Shown: positions 7,958-17,600 of the stretch, one piece after another
Position numbering within the stretch: position 1 is the stretch's first letter
How the letters are laid out: the number at the start of each line of letters is the position of its first letter
From: Prescottella equi
GTDB lineage: Bacteria; Actinomycetota; Actinomycetes; Mycobacteriales; Mycobacteriaceae
Reading direction: 5' to 3'
DNA length: 64,000 nt
Assembly: GCF_020171745.1 (NCBI RefSeq)
Contig: NZ_JAIVAH010000006.1
Coordinates: 62,001 to 126,000, forward strand
The notes under the pieces: model-generated
Databases searched by the model: none
Seen by the model: only the letters and a program-made list of their open reading frames with translations
Told to the model about the DNA's origin: nothing
Made by a program: the position numbers and the translations under genes

Positions 7958-10459
7958 ATGCCGACCGGACCCACCACCAGCCCACCCGGCACCGACGTCC
8001 TCGCCGGGATCCGGGGGGCGCAGGACCTTCTCGACACCGTCGGTTCGGAATCGACAGGAATCGTCCTGGTTCGCGGCCGCTCCGGGAGCGGTAAGTCACT
8101 GGTGCTCAGTGCCATTCGTGAACGCATGATCGCGCAGGGCCTCGACGTCGTCACCACGGTCGCCGCCGCCGAGACCGGCGACACGATGCTCGTCGTCGAC
8201 GGCGCGCACACCCTGTCCACCGACGACGTGACCACGCTGCATCGCCTCGTCCAGAACGGCGACCGCTGCATCGTCGTCGCCACCGAGCCAAGGCCGCACG
8301 ACCCGGCGCTGTGCGCCCTCGGCACCACGATGCAGACACTGGGTTCGGTGTTCGATCTCGGCGCTCTCACTCCCGCCGACATCGCCGACCGGGCCCGCGC
8401 CCGGGGCCTCGAACTCACGCCCGCGCTCGCCCGGTCGCTGCACGACTGGACCGGGGGCGCACTCGCCCACGTCGACGCGGGACTGACCGCGGTTCGGCAC
8501 GGCGAAGCGGCCGTCCTCGCGGCGGTGACCTCGCACCTGCAGGACGTGCTGCAACACCTCGACGGCGATCTCGTCGCCGCGCTGTCGCTGTACCTGCACG
8601 GACGGGGCACCGACGGCGGCGACCTGGCCCCGGCCCTGGAAGTGTCACCCACGCAGGGCCAGGCGCTGGCCGACCGGGTCCGCGCGAGTTCCGTGGTGAC
8701 GCGATCGGATACCGTCCTGCCCCTCGCCCGCCCGCTGCTGGCATCCGCTGTCGGCGTGACGCGGCTGCGCGACCTGCAGACCCGGCTGCTCGCGACGCGT
8801 CTCGACGCCGGCACGCTCGACGTGCAAACCGCCTGTACGCTCGCAGAATCCGGATTGGACGATCCCCGCCTTGCCGACTTCCTCTGCACCCGAGCCCATT
8901 CGGCCGATCCGTCGGAGGCCTACGCGATCTACGACTCCGCGATCCTGGCCGGCGCGGACGCCGACGCCCTCGCCCTGCGCCGCTGCGAGGCCGGTGCCCT
9001 CAGCGGCAACCTGGACACAGCGCACGCGCTGGCCGATGCCCTGCTCACCCGGGCCGACGACCTCGACCGCTCGGAACTCACTGCGGCCGTGCGAGTCTCG
9101 GCCAGTATTGCCGCCCAACGCGGCGAGCTGGGGCACAGCGCCGACCTGTACGAGTGGCTGGGGCCGGACCGCGCCGGCGTCGACGCGACGATCGCCGCAA
9201 CCGTACTGCTCGCTGCCGGACGCCCCGAGCCCGCCGCGGCGATGCTGGCGCGCGGACACCAGGGCCCGCCCACATCCACTGCGGCCGGCACCGCGCTGCT
9301 CGCCGACGGCCTGGCCCAGTCGATCGCCGGATCCGGTGCCATGGCGATGAATTCGCTCACCCGCGCGATGACGATGCTGTCGAACAGCGCGCGCAGCCGC
9401 ATCCTTCCGGATACCGCACCCGCCGTGACGGCACTGCTGTGCCTGCATTCGGGCGAACTCGCCCACGCCGAGGTAGTGCTGCGGCAGGCCCTCGAACTCG
9501 ATCCCGCCGCCGGCGTCACCCGATCCCGCCACCTGGTCCTGTCGGCGTGGACCGCGATGATCGGCGGCGACCTCGCCGGTGCAGCCGCGATCCTCGACGC
9601 CCTGCCCACCGACCGGGCACTCCCCGCCCGGGAATCGTTCTTCCTGCACGGCCTGCGAATCGGTCTCGCCCGACGTCAGGGCGATGTCGGTGCGCTGCAG
9701 CGCGAATGGATGCAGGCACAGCCGGTCGTCGCCGGATACTCGGCCGACCTCTTCGGTCTCCTGCCGCTGGGCGAACTGTGGCTGGCCGCGGTCCGTCTGG
9801 GCGACGAGCAACGCATCCTGCATCTCGTCGAGCAGGCACAGGAGCTGCTCGTCCGGCTCGGCGAACCCGCGCTGTGGGGTGCCGCGCTGCACTGGTACGG
9901 GGTGCAGGCCGCGATCCTCGGCGAGAATCCGGCTGCGTTGCTCCCGCACGCGCGGGCACTGGCCGCGTCGGCCGAGGTCAGCTCGTACGCCGCCGGGCTC
10001 GCCGCGGCGGGCCGGGTGTGGCTGCGCGTGCTGCGCGAGGAGGCGGATGCGGCCGAGGTGGAGGCCGCAGCGCGCACCCTCGACCGCATCGGACTTCCCT
10101 GGGACGGAGCACGACTCGCAGGCGAAGCGGCCCTGCGCGTATCCGACACCCGCGGCGCGACGACGCTGCTCCAGGTGGCGCGTTCGCTGCGCGGCGCCGC
10201 GGCAGCGCAGTCCGGCGGCGAGATCGCCGCCACCGATCCGGCGGTGGGCACTCTCACCGAGCGGGAGGCCGACGTCGCCGAACTGCTCGTCCTGGGCCTC
10301 ACTCACCGCGAGATCGGCGCCCGCCTCTACATCGCGCCCAAGACCGTCGAGCATCACGTCGCGCGGATCCGGCGACGCCTCGGCGCCAACTCGCGGTCGG
10401 AACTGCTGTCGATGCTGCGGGCGCTCGGCCACGGCAGCCCGGAAACGTCCGCATCCTGA
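7958..10459 (+). CDS. iniR: IniR-like STAND ATPase with C-terminal LuxR helix-turn-helix
   Basis: This 833-residue regulator is practically the length of M. tuberculosis Rv0339c (IniR, 832 residues) and lies in the same position beside iniBAC. It has Walker A GRSGSGKS at 40-47 and Walker B TMLVVDGAH at 76-84. A long all-helical TPR-like middle follows, then a LuxR-type DNA-binding domain at about 766-825 (LTEREADVAELL, KTVEHHVARIRRRL). In mycobacteria IniR was reported to activate iniBAC in response to trehalose. Here it should act on the shared 5854-6154 region, but that is inference. It starts 3 nt after the Hsp70-like stop with only a weak ribosome site, suggesting translational coupling. 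Confidence 0.88.
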   Translation: MPTGPTTSPPGTDVLAGIRGAQDLLDTVGSESTGIVLVRGRSGSGKSLVLSAIRERMIAQGLDVVTTVAAAETGDTMLVVDGAHTLSTDDVTTLHRLVQNGDRCIVVATEPRPHDPALCALGTTMQTLGSVFDLGALTPADIADRARARGLELTPALARSLHDWTGGALAHVDAGLTAVRHGEAAVLAAVTSHLQDVLQHLDGDLVAALSLYLHGRGTDGGDLAPALEVSPTQGQALADRVRASSVVTRSDTVLPLARPLLASAVGVTRLRDLQTRLLATRLDAGTLDVQTACTLAESGLDDPRLADFLCTRAHSADPSEAYAIYDSAILAGADADALALRRCEAGALSGNLDTAHALADALLTRADDLDRSELTAAVRVSASIAAQRGELGHSADLYEWLGPDRAGVDATIAATVLLAAGRPEPAAAMLARGHQGPPTSTAAGTALLADGLAQSIAGSGAMAMNSLTRAMTMLSNSARSRILPDTAPAVTALLCLHSGELAHAEVVLRQALELDPAAGVTRSRHLVLSAWTAMIGGDLAGAAAILDALPTDRALPARESFFLHGLRIGLARRQGDVGALQREWMQAQPVVAGYSADLFGLLPLGELWLAAVRLGDEQRILHLVEQAQELLVRLGEPALWGAALHWYGVQAAILGENPAALLPHARALAASAEVSSYAAGLAAAGRVWLRVLREEADAAEVEAAARTLDRIGLPWDGARLAGEAALRVSDTRGATTLLQVARSLRGAAAAQSGGEIAATDPAVGTLTEREADVAELLVLGLTHREIGARLYIAPKTVEHHVARIRRRLGANSRSELLSMLRALGHGSPETSAS

Positions 10460-10541
10460 ACTTCGGGACTTTGTTCCCCGGCGGGTCGGCCGCAACGTGC
10501 CCTATTGTTGACAGCTGATCCCGAAGACCCGAAGGAATTCA

Positions 10542-11921
10542 ATGCGTATCCCGCTGGCGCCGCGCGCCGCTGTGCATTCGTTCGCCCGCCGCGTCGCCGT
10601 CGTCGGATCGTCTGCGCTCCTCGTCCTCGTACCGTTCACCGCGTCCGCGCAGGCCGAACCGGCCACTTCCTCCGGGTCCGATGTCTCTCAGCTGTCGGCG
10701 GACCAACTGCCCGCCGAGCTGGTCGAGGCCATCACCCGGGATCTGAAGATCAGCCCCCAGGAGTACCTGGACCGCGCCGCCCGAGCGCAGGAACTCGTCT
10801 CGTACGCCGACGACTTCCGCGCCGAACGGCCGGACGAGTTCGCCGGTGCCTGGATGGGCCTCGACGGACACCCCGTCGTCTCGGTGACCACCACCGAAGC
10901 CGCTCTGACCGCGGCGCGCGACGGCTACCGGACCCAGATGGCGGCCGTGTCCTCGGAAGGCCTGGAGAAGTCGCTCGCCGACTTCAACCACTGGGTCACC
11001 GACCTGCCGCGCGAGATCTCGTCCCAGATCGGCCGCGCGACGGTCGACGTCCTCAACAACCAGATCGTCGTCGACGTCGCCAACAGCCCCGTCGGCCGCG
11101 CGCTCGACCTGCCCACGCTGCTCGCCAACGTCAAGGTGCAGGTGCAGTCGTTCGGCCCGGTGCCGGTCGCGCGCGGACCGCTGGGCGGCGACACGTACAT
11201 CACGTCCCCGCAGCCGCTGGCCGACACTCCAGAGGGCGGCATCAGCGTGTGCTCGTTCGGCTTCAACGCCGTCGACCGAGGCGGAAACGCCGTCAACATC
11301 AGTGCGGGCCACTGCGACCCCGCGCCGGGCCGTAGCGCGAGCGTGTTCCTGCCCGATCGCGCCAACGTCCCCGCGAGCCTCGAGATCGGCCGCTTCGCGC
11401 GCTCCGAGGTCGGCGACGTCGACGGCCTCGACTACTCGCTGATCCGCCTCAACGACACCGGTGTCCGTGTCGGACTGGACCGCCCGGTGGTCCGCGGCGC
11501 CGCCGGCAGCGCCCTCACCATCACCGGCACGGCCGTCCCGGTCGTGGGAGCACCGATCTGCAAGTCCGGGCAGACGTCGTCGTTCACGTGCGGTGTCGTG
11601 ACGGCCGAGCGGGTCGAGGCACTGCTGGCGGTCGCCCCCAACGACATCCGGGTGGTCCGCGGCTTCTCCGGCACCGCGTGCACCCTCGGCGGTGACAGCG
11701 GCGGGGCGATCGTCACCGGCACGCTGGCGCTCGGTATCACCAGCGGATCCAACAGCACCGACGCGCCGTCCTGCGGCGACGCCAACCTCGTCTACGCGTT
11801 CGACGGCGGGGCCACCAATCTCGGCATTCCGATCCAGAGCATCCTCGAGTCTGCGAACGCGACGTCCGGTGGCGGACTCGGTGCCGGACTGACGGTGCGT
11901 ACCGGAACAGCCGATCGCTGA
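10542..11921 (+). CDS. Secreted S1-family serine protease with propeptide (copy 1)
   Basis: This 459-residue exported protease has a signal peptide (RRVAVVGSSALLVLVPFTASAQA, cleavage near residue 38). A propeptide of about 180 residues resembles those of alpha-lytic-type proteases, and a chymotrypsin-fold domain follows. The catalytic triad is H257 in ISAGHCD, D297 in GLDYSLI and S386 in GGDSGGA. Cysteines pair plausibly as C237-C258, C340-C350 and C380-C411. The ATG at 10542 has AAGGAA upstream. The next gene is a paralog in the same orientation with the same layout, so this is a tandem duplication. Substrate is unknown; secretion and self-activation are inferred from family behaviour. Confidence 0.88.
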   Translation: MRIPLAPRAAVHSFARRVAVVGSSALLVLVPFTASAQAEPATSSGSDVSQLSADQLPAELVEAITRDLKISPQEYLDRAARAQELVSYADDFRAERPDEFAGAWMGLDGHPVVSVTTTEAALTAARDGYRTQMAAVSSEGLEKSLADFNHWVTDLPREISSQIGRATVDVLNNQIVVDVANSPVGRALDLPTLLANVKVQVQSFGPVPVARGPLGGDTYITSPQPLADTPEGGISVCSFGFNAVDRGGNAVNISAGHCDPAPGRSASVFLPDRANVPASLEIGRFARSEVGDVDGLDYSLIRLNDTGVRVGLDRPVVRGAAGSALTITGTAVPVVGAPICKSGQTSSFTCGVVTAERVEALLAVAPNDIRVVRGFSGTACTLGGDSGGAIVTGTLALGITSGSNSTDAPSCGDANLVYAFDGGATNLGIPIQSILESANATSGGGLGAGLTVRTGTADR

Positions 11922-12003
11922 CGGACATTGGCGAATTGCCCACAGTAATCGGGCGAATCGGGTGGGCACTTCGGTCCACGGACCATATAGTCGTACGCGA
12001 CTC

Positions 12004-12030
12004 GGAACACCCGCATCTGCCGGGTGTTCC
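12004..12030 (+). terminator. Hairpin between the two S1 protease genes
   Basis: GGAACACCCG (12004-12013) pairs perfectly with CGGGTGTTCC (12021-12030) around a 7-nt loop and is followed by TCTCTG. It could terminate the first protease gene. A TATAGT at 11986-11991 lies just upstream and could be a -10 box for the second gene, in which case the hairpin would be in that gene's 5' leader. Confidence 0.5.
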
Positions 12031-12083
12031 TCTCTGCGTGCCTCGGGGTCCAGGGCCGCAGGGCAGACGATAGAAAGGCCCAC

Positions 12084-13400
12084 ATGCGAAGCTCGCTCGC
12101 ACGTCGTGCCGCGGTGTTCGGTTCCGCAGCACTTCTTCTCGTCACTCCTGCCGTCGCCCAGGCAGTTCCCGGGCCCGACACCTCCGGCGTGTCCGATCAG
12201 GCAGCGCACCTGCCGATCGAACTGATCGACGCGTTGCAGCGGGATCTGCAGCTGACCCCCGGCCAGTACCTCGAACGGTCGGAGGCCGCGCAGAGGCTCG
12301 CCGAGTTCGCGGCGATGGCCGGCGTCGAATTCCCCGACGCGTTCGGTGGCACCTGGCTCGACGCGGCGGGCATCCCCGTCGTCGGCGTGACGGGGACCAA
12401 CAGCACCGCTCTCCGTGACGCAGTGACGCAGGCCGGCTTCACGCCGCAGGACGTCGCACGCAGCGCGCAGCGACTCGACGCCGACCACACCGCGCTCACC
12501 GACTGGATCGCGACGCTGCCGCCGGAGATCGCGAACCTCGTCCACGGCGTCTCCGTCGACATCGCCGCCAACACGGTCGTCGTCCGCACCGAGGATGCTG
12601 CCGAGCCCCTGCTCGATCTGCTGCCCCCCGCCCTCCGCGAAGCGGCGCGTGTGGTCCTCGGCCCGGCGCTCGGCTCTCTCGAACCCGCACCGACCGGTGT
12701 CCAGGCTGCATACTTCAGCACCGACGAACTCCTCGGCGGCGACGCCTACGAAGCCCGCAGTGGCGGCGACGGCCTGCAGTGCTCGCTCGGTTTCAACGCC
12801 GTCGATGCTGCCGGGGCGCCCGTCAACATCAGCGCCGGACACTGCGACCCCAACCCGGCGTCGGCGGGAAGCCAGTCCGCCTCCGTCGCCAACTCCATGG
12901 TGGGCAATCTGACAGGTCCGACCGTCGGCACCTTCGAGAAGACCGTCCTCCAGGGCCTGGACTTCTCGATCATCCGGCCGAATGCCGCGTCGGCGCCATT
13001 GCTGGCGAACAACCTCGTCCGGGTTCCCAACGCGGAGGCGTTGCGCATCACCGGCACCGCGAACCCGGTCGTCGGCATGCCCGCGTGCAAGGCCGGCAAC
13101 ACCACGGGCTTCAACTGCGGCACCGTGACCGAGGTCGGCCGATCCATCAAGGTCCGCGATCGTGTCATCGACAACGGCTTCAAGATGAACATCTGCGCCC
13201 TGCGCGGCGACAGCGGTGGCCCGATCATCACCGGCACCGAGGCCCTCGGCATCTCGAGCGCCTCGAACCTCGCCGGCGTCGGCACGTGTGACGCCACCGC
13301 GGTCCAGCAGGCCACGGGCGGCGCCGGGCCGGTGCTGTCGGCGACGCCGATCAATTCGATCCTGGGTGCCAATCCGGGGCTGAAGGTCCGCACGTCGTAA
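12084..13400 (+). CDS. Secreted S1-family serine protease with propeptide (copy 2)
   Basis: This 438-residue paralog of the upstream protease has a signal peptide (AVFGSAALLLVTPAVAQA), a propeptide and a chymotrypsin-fold domain. The triad is H253 in ISAGHCD, D293 in GLDFSII and S377 in RGDSGGP. The start was set at ATG 12084, which has AGAAAGG upstream and puts the signal peptide at the N-terminus; the frame stays open 20 codons further up without a better site. The region around the catalytic Ser is closer to a canonical S1 protease (GDSGGP) than in copy 1 (GDSGGA). Expression ends at a strong hairpin at 13413-13452. Confidence 0.88.
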   Translation: MRSSLARRAAVFGSAALLLVTPAVAQAVPGPDTSGVSDQAAHLPIELIDALQRDLQLTPGQYLERSEAAQRLAEFAAMAGVEFPDAFGGTWLDAAGIPVVGVTGTNSTALRDAVTQAGFTPQDVARSAQRLDADHTALTDWIATLPPEIANLVHGVSVDIAANTVVVRTEDAAEPLLDLLPPALREAARVVLGPALGSLEPAPTGVQAAYFSTDELLGGDAYEARSGGDGLQCSLGFNAVDAAGAPVNISAGHCDPNPASAGSQSASVANSMVGNLTGPTVGTFEKTVLQGLDFSIIRPNAASAPLLANNLVRVPNAEALRITGTANPVVGMPACKAGNTTGFNCGTVTEVGRSIKVRDRVIDNGFKMNICALRGDSGGPIITGTEALGISSASNLAGVGTCDATAVQQATGGAGPVLSATPINSILGANPGLKVRTS

Positions 13401-13412
13401 CTCCATACAAGT

Positions 13413-13452
13413 AAGAAGGGGTTCGCTTCCTCCGGGAAGCGAACCCCTTCTT
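13413..13452. terminator. Strong, probably bidirectional terminator
   Basis: An 18-bp perfect stem (13413-13430 with 13435-13452) closes a TCCG loop. The stem ends in AAGAAGG/CCTTCTT, giving A/T-rich outer flanks on both strands. It sits between two convergent genes, the second S1 protease and the minus-strand gene ending at 13476. Confidence 0.9.
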
Positions 13453-13475
13453 CTTGTTCTGCTCTGTCTACTCGA

Positions 13476-14111
13476 TCAGCCCGCGGCGGGGGCCGGGGCG
13501 TTCATCGTCTGATACACCTGGAAGCCGTTGTAGGCGAGTACGGGTCCGGCGGCGACGATGGTGCCGATGACGCCTCCGATACCAGCGCCGGTGGTGATGC
13601 CCGCCATGCATGTTGCAGGAGCGGCAGAACCGGACGCAACACATCCGATCAGTGCACCGACGATCGTGCCGATCAACGAACCGACGGTGACCGCGGAGTC
13701 GACGCCCTCGGCCAGCTTGTCGAGCATCGAGAGGTCGATCGGCAGCGGCGGCAGAGTCGGGCCGGCGATGTCGGTCATGGTCGCCTTCGCCGGATCGGTC
13801 TCCGGGGTGAGCGTCAGCTGACGGCCCTCGATGACGGGAGCGATCGAGAACTCGCGGTCCCCGATCCGGTAGGTCAGCGGCAGCTTCTGGAGCACCTGAC
13901 CGCCGTCGTTGCGGATCTCGACGAACTTGCCGTCCGAGGTGACGTGGAATCCCCCGGCGTCGAGCACGGTCACGACGCTGCGCCCGTCGACGTGGGCCTG
14001 GTAACCGATCTGGTTCGGTGCCGGAGTCGGATCCGCGTACGACGTGCCGGCCCCAACCCCCATCGCGGCAATCACGAGTGCCGACGTCGCGGCAAATTTC
14101 TTCAGCTTCAT
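13476..14111 (-). CDS. Small secreted protein with glycine-rich hydrophobic C-terminus
   Basis: This 211-residue protein starts MKLKKFAATSALVIAAMG and has a signal peptide cleaved near TSYA-DPTPA. The mature part begins with a compact beta-rich segment (IGYQAHVDGRSVVTVLD... through IEGRQLTLTPET). It ends in a long hydrophobic Gly/Ala segment (SLIGTIVGALIGCVASG, then AGIGGVIGTIVAAGPVLAY) resembling glycine-zipper or channel-like helices. I do not recognise a characterised family, though similar secreted proteins seem common in Rhodococcus. ATG 14111 was chosen because it places the signal peptide first; the ribosome site is weak. It could be envelope-associated or pore-like, which is a guess. 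Confidence 0.75.
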   Translation of the reverse strand: MKLKKFAATSALVIAAMGVGAGTSYADPTPAPNQIGYQAHVDGRSVVTVLDAGGFHVTSDGKFVEIRNDGGQVLQKLPLTYRIGDREFSIAPVIEGRQLTLTPETDPAKATMTDIAGPTLPPLPIDLSMLDKLAEGVDSAVTVGSLIGTIVGALIGCVASGSAAPATCMAGITTGAGIGGVIGTIVAAGPVLAYNGFQVYQTMNAPAPAAG

Positions 14112-14620
14112 AGGACGGTCATTCCATTCTGTGGCTACCGACAGTGGCCCCCCGACCGATTTCGATCTCCCGATCACGGAAGCGTCGATGCCTCCCCACC
14201 TGCGCGAACGAGGCGGAAGAACACCCAATTCCGGGCGAAGCATAACTCAGGAATACGCAATTCGATCAGTGAATGAATCCGCTCCATTCGATGAACAAAC
14301 GTCCGAATGTGCGCGAGATTTCACCCCGCCCGGACGAGTTAGGACTACCTACGCGACACCAGTCACAGCGGCACCACATACCGTTAACTGAATAGATCCC
14401 GGATCGCGAGGTTCAGCCCGCCTGGCGACACCTGCGTCAACAGCACCACCACACCCACCGGACACCACAATCGGGGGTAAAGATGCAGGAAACCGCGCTA
14501 CGCGCTATGTTACCGATTAGTAGAAGCGATAAGTTACCGGCGGGTAACTTGTGAGCGGTTAGGATCTGTGGGCTGACCCACAGGCGGCACGTGTGCTGCC
14601 CCGAAACGAAAGGCTTCGAC
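14112..14620. promoter_or_regulatory. Divergent intergenic region with a palindromic operator
   Basis: This 509-bp gap holds no convincing gene. Its clearest signal is the palindrome AAGTTACCGGCGGGTAACTT (14531-14550; 8-bp arms AAGTTACC/GGTAACTT), about 70 bp before the iron-sulfur reductase start. A partial copy of one arm (GTTACCGAT) lies at about 14510. The architecture suits a TetR- or similar dimeric repressor controlling the reductase. The regulator cannot be named from sequence. Confidence 0.5.
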
Positions 14621-17600
14621 ATGAATGCCCTGACGATTACGTTGGGCACCGTCGGCGTACTGCTGAGCCTTGTCTGTTGGGCCTCGTTCCTCAGCGGGGC
14701 CTGGCGGATGGCGAAGACCGTGCAGATCGGGCAGTCCGCGCCCGACCGCTGGCGCCCGTTCTTCCCGCGCTTCAAGCAGATGATCGTCGAGTTCATCGCG
14801 CACACCCGGATGCAGAAGTTCCGCACCGTGGGCTGGGCGCACTGGCTCGTCATGATCGGCTTCCTGGGCGGTTTCCTCCTGTGGTTCGAGGCCTACGGCC
14901 AGACGTTCAACCCGGAGTTCCACTGGCCGCTGTTCGGTAACACGTGGGTCTGGCACCTGTGGGACGAGCTCCTGGGCATCGGCACCGTGGTCGGCATCCT
15001 GACGCTGATCGTGATCCGCCAGCTCAACCACCCGCGCATCCCCGAGCGGCTGTCCCGCTTCGGCGGCTCCCGCTTCGGCGCCGCGTACTTCGTCGAGGTC
15101 GTCGTGCTCGTCGAGGGTCTGGGCATGATCATGGTGAAGGCCGGCCGCATCGCGATGACCGGTCACTCCAACCCGTGGACCGACTTCTTCACGATGCGCG
15201 TCGCCGAGCTGCTGCCGTCGAGCGCCGTCATGGTCTCGTGCTTCGCGTTCGTCAAGCTGATGTCCGGCATGATCTGGCTGTACGTGGTCGGCCGCAACAT
15301 CACGTGGGGTGTCGCGTGGCACCGCTTCTCGGCCTTCCCGAACATCTACTTCAAGCGTGAGGACGACGGCGGCGTCGCCCTCGGTGCCGCCAAGCCGATG
15401 ATGTCGAAGGGCCGCGCCCTGGACATGGAGAACGTCGACCCCGACACCGACACGCTCGGTGCCGGCCGGATCGAGGATTTCTCGTGGAAGGGCTGGCTGG
15501 ACTTCACGACGTGTACCGAGTGTGGCCGCTGCCAGTCGCAGTGCCCCGCCTGGAACACCGGCAAGCCGCTGTCGCCGAAGCTGCTCATCATGTCGCTGCG
15601 CGACCACGGCTACGCCAAGGCCCCGTACCTGCTGGCCGGCGGCCGCAAGGATATGGGCGGCGACGAGGTCGGCCTGGTCGACGCCGAGGGCAACGCCCTC
15701 GAGAACAAGCTCGCAGCCATCCCGGAGGCCGCCCGCGCCGAGGCCGAGCGTCCGCTCGTCGGCGAATCGGTCGAGGGTGAACTCGGCGGGATCATCGACC
15801 CCGAGACCCTGTGGTCGTGCACCACGTGTGGCGCGTGCGTCGAGCAGTGCCCGGTCGACATCGAGCACGTCGACCACATCATCGACATGCGCCGCTACCA
15901 GGTGTTGATCGAGTCGGAGTTCCCGTCCGAGCTCGCGGGTCTGTTCAAGAACCTCGAGAACAAGGGCAACCCCTGGGGCCAGAACTCCAAGGACCGCCTC
16001 AACTGGATCAACGAGATGGACTTCGAGATCCCGGTCTACGGCCAGGACGCGGATTCCTTCGAGGACTACGAGTACCTGTTCTGGGTCGGCTGCGCCGGCG
16101 CCTACGAGGACCGCGCGAAGAAGACCACCAAGGCCGTCGCCGAACTCCTCGCGACCGCGGGCGTGAAGTTCATGGTCCTCGGCGCCGACGAGACCTGCAC
16201 CGGCGACTCGGCTCGCCGCGCGGGCAACGAGTTCCTGTTCCAGCAGCTCGCGATGCAGAACATCGAACTGCTGAACACGGTGTTCGACGGCACCCCGGAC
16301 AACAAGCGCAAGATCGTCGTCACGTGTGCGCACTGCTTCAACGCGCTCGGCAACGAATACCCGCAGGTCGGCGGCGTCTACGAGGTCGTCCACCACACGC
16401 AGCTGCTCAACCGCCTGGTCCGGGCCAAGAAGCTGGTCCCGGTCGCCAAGCTCGACGAGGACGTCACCTACCACGACCCGTGCTACCTGGGCCGTCACAA
16501 CAAGGTGTACGACGCGCCGCGTGAGCTGATGGAGGCGTCGGGCGCCAAGCTCAAGGAGATGCCGCGTCACGGCGAGCGGTCCATGTGCTGTGGTGCCGGT
16601 GGCGCCCGCATGTGGATGGAAGAGCAGCTCGGCAAGCGCATCAACATCGATCGCGTCGACGAGGCCCTGACCACGTCGCCGAAGAAGATCGCGACGGGCT
16701 GCCCGTTCTGCCGCGTCATGCTCACCGACGGCGTCACCGCCCGTCAGGAGCAGGGCCAGGGCGAGGGCGTCGAGGTCGTCGACGTCGCGCAGATGATGCT
16801 CGAGACCGTCACGCGTCTCGATTCCGCGCAGCTGACCGCGAACCTCAAGGTCGAGCCGCGGGAGAAGGCTCCGGTCGCCGCGGCACCGGTCGCCGCCGAG
16901 GCTGTAGCCGAGGTCAAGGAAGCCGAGCGGGTACAGGAGGTCGAGGAGGCCGCGGCCACCCCGTCCGCCCAGGCTGCCCCCGCCGGCAAGGGCCTGCAGA
17001 TGAAGGGTCTGGCCAAGGCTCCCGGCGCGAAGGCTCCGGGTGGCAAGGGCCTGCAGATGAAGGGCGCCGCCAAGGCTCCCGGTGCCAAGGCCGAGGCCGC
17101 CGCACAGGCCGCCGAGGCTGCTCCCGCTGCCGAGGCACCGGCCGCACCGGTCGCCAAGCCCGGCGGACTGGGCATGAAGGGCGGGGCCAAGGCACCCGGC
17201 GGCAAGGGCCTGCAGATGAAGGGCGCCGCCAAGGCTCCCGGCGCGAAGGCTGCCGCACCGGCACCGGCTGCTCCGGCTGCGGAGGCACCTGCTGCCGAGG
17301 CTCCGGCCGCACCCGCGGCACCTGCCGCCAAGCCCGGCGGACTCGCCATGAAGGGCGGGGCCAAGGCACCCGGCGGCAAGGGCCTGCAAATGAAGGGCGG
17401 GGCGAAGGCTCCCGGCGCCAAGGCCGCCGCGCCTGCCGCTCCGGCTGCCGAGCCTGAGGCTCCGGCCGCCGAGGCTCCGGCCGCTCCGGCCGCCGAGGCT
17501 CCGGCGGCACCGGCTGCCGAGGCCAAGCCTGTGCCGCAGGCGAAGGCCGGTGGACTGGGCTTCAAGTCCGGCGCGAAGGCACCGGGCGCCCGCAAGGCCG

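Noticed and set aside
10539-13406. Minus-strand open frame of 955 codons opposite the two proteases
   Set aside because: The plus strand has two complete proteases with signal peptides and triads; the minus frame shows no domain.
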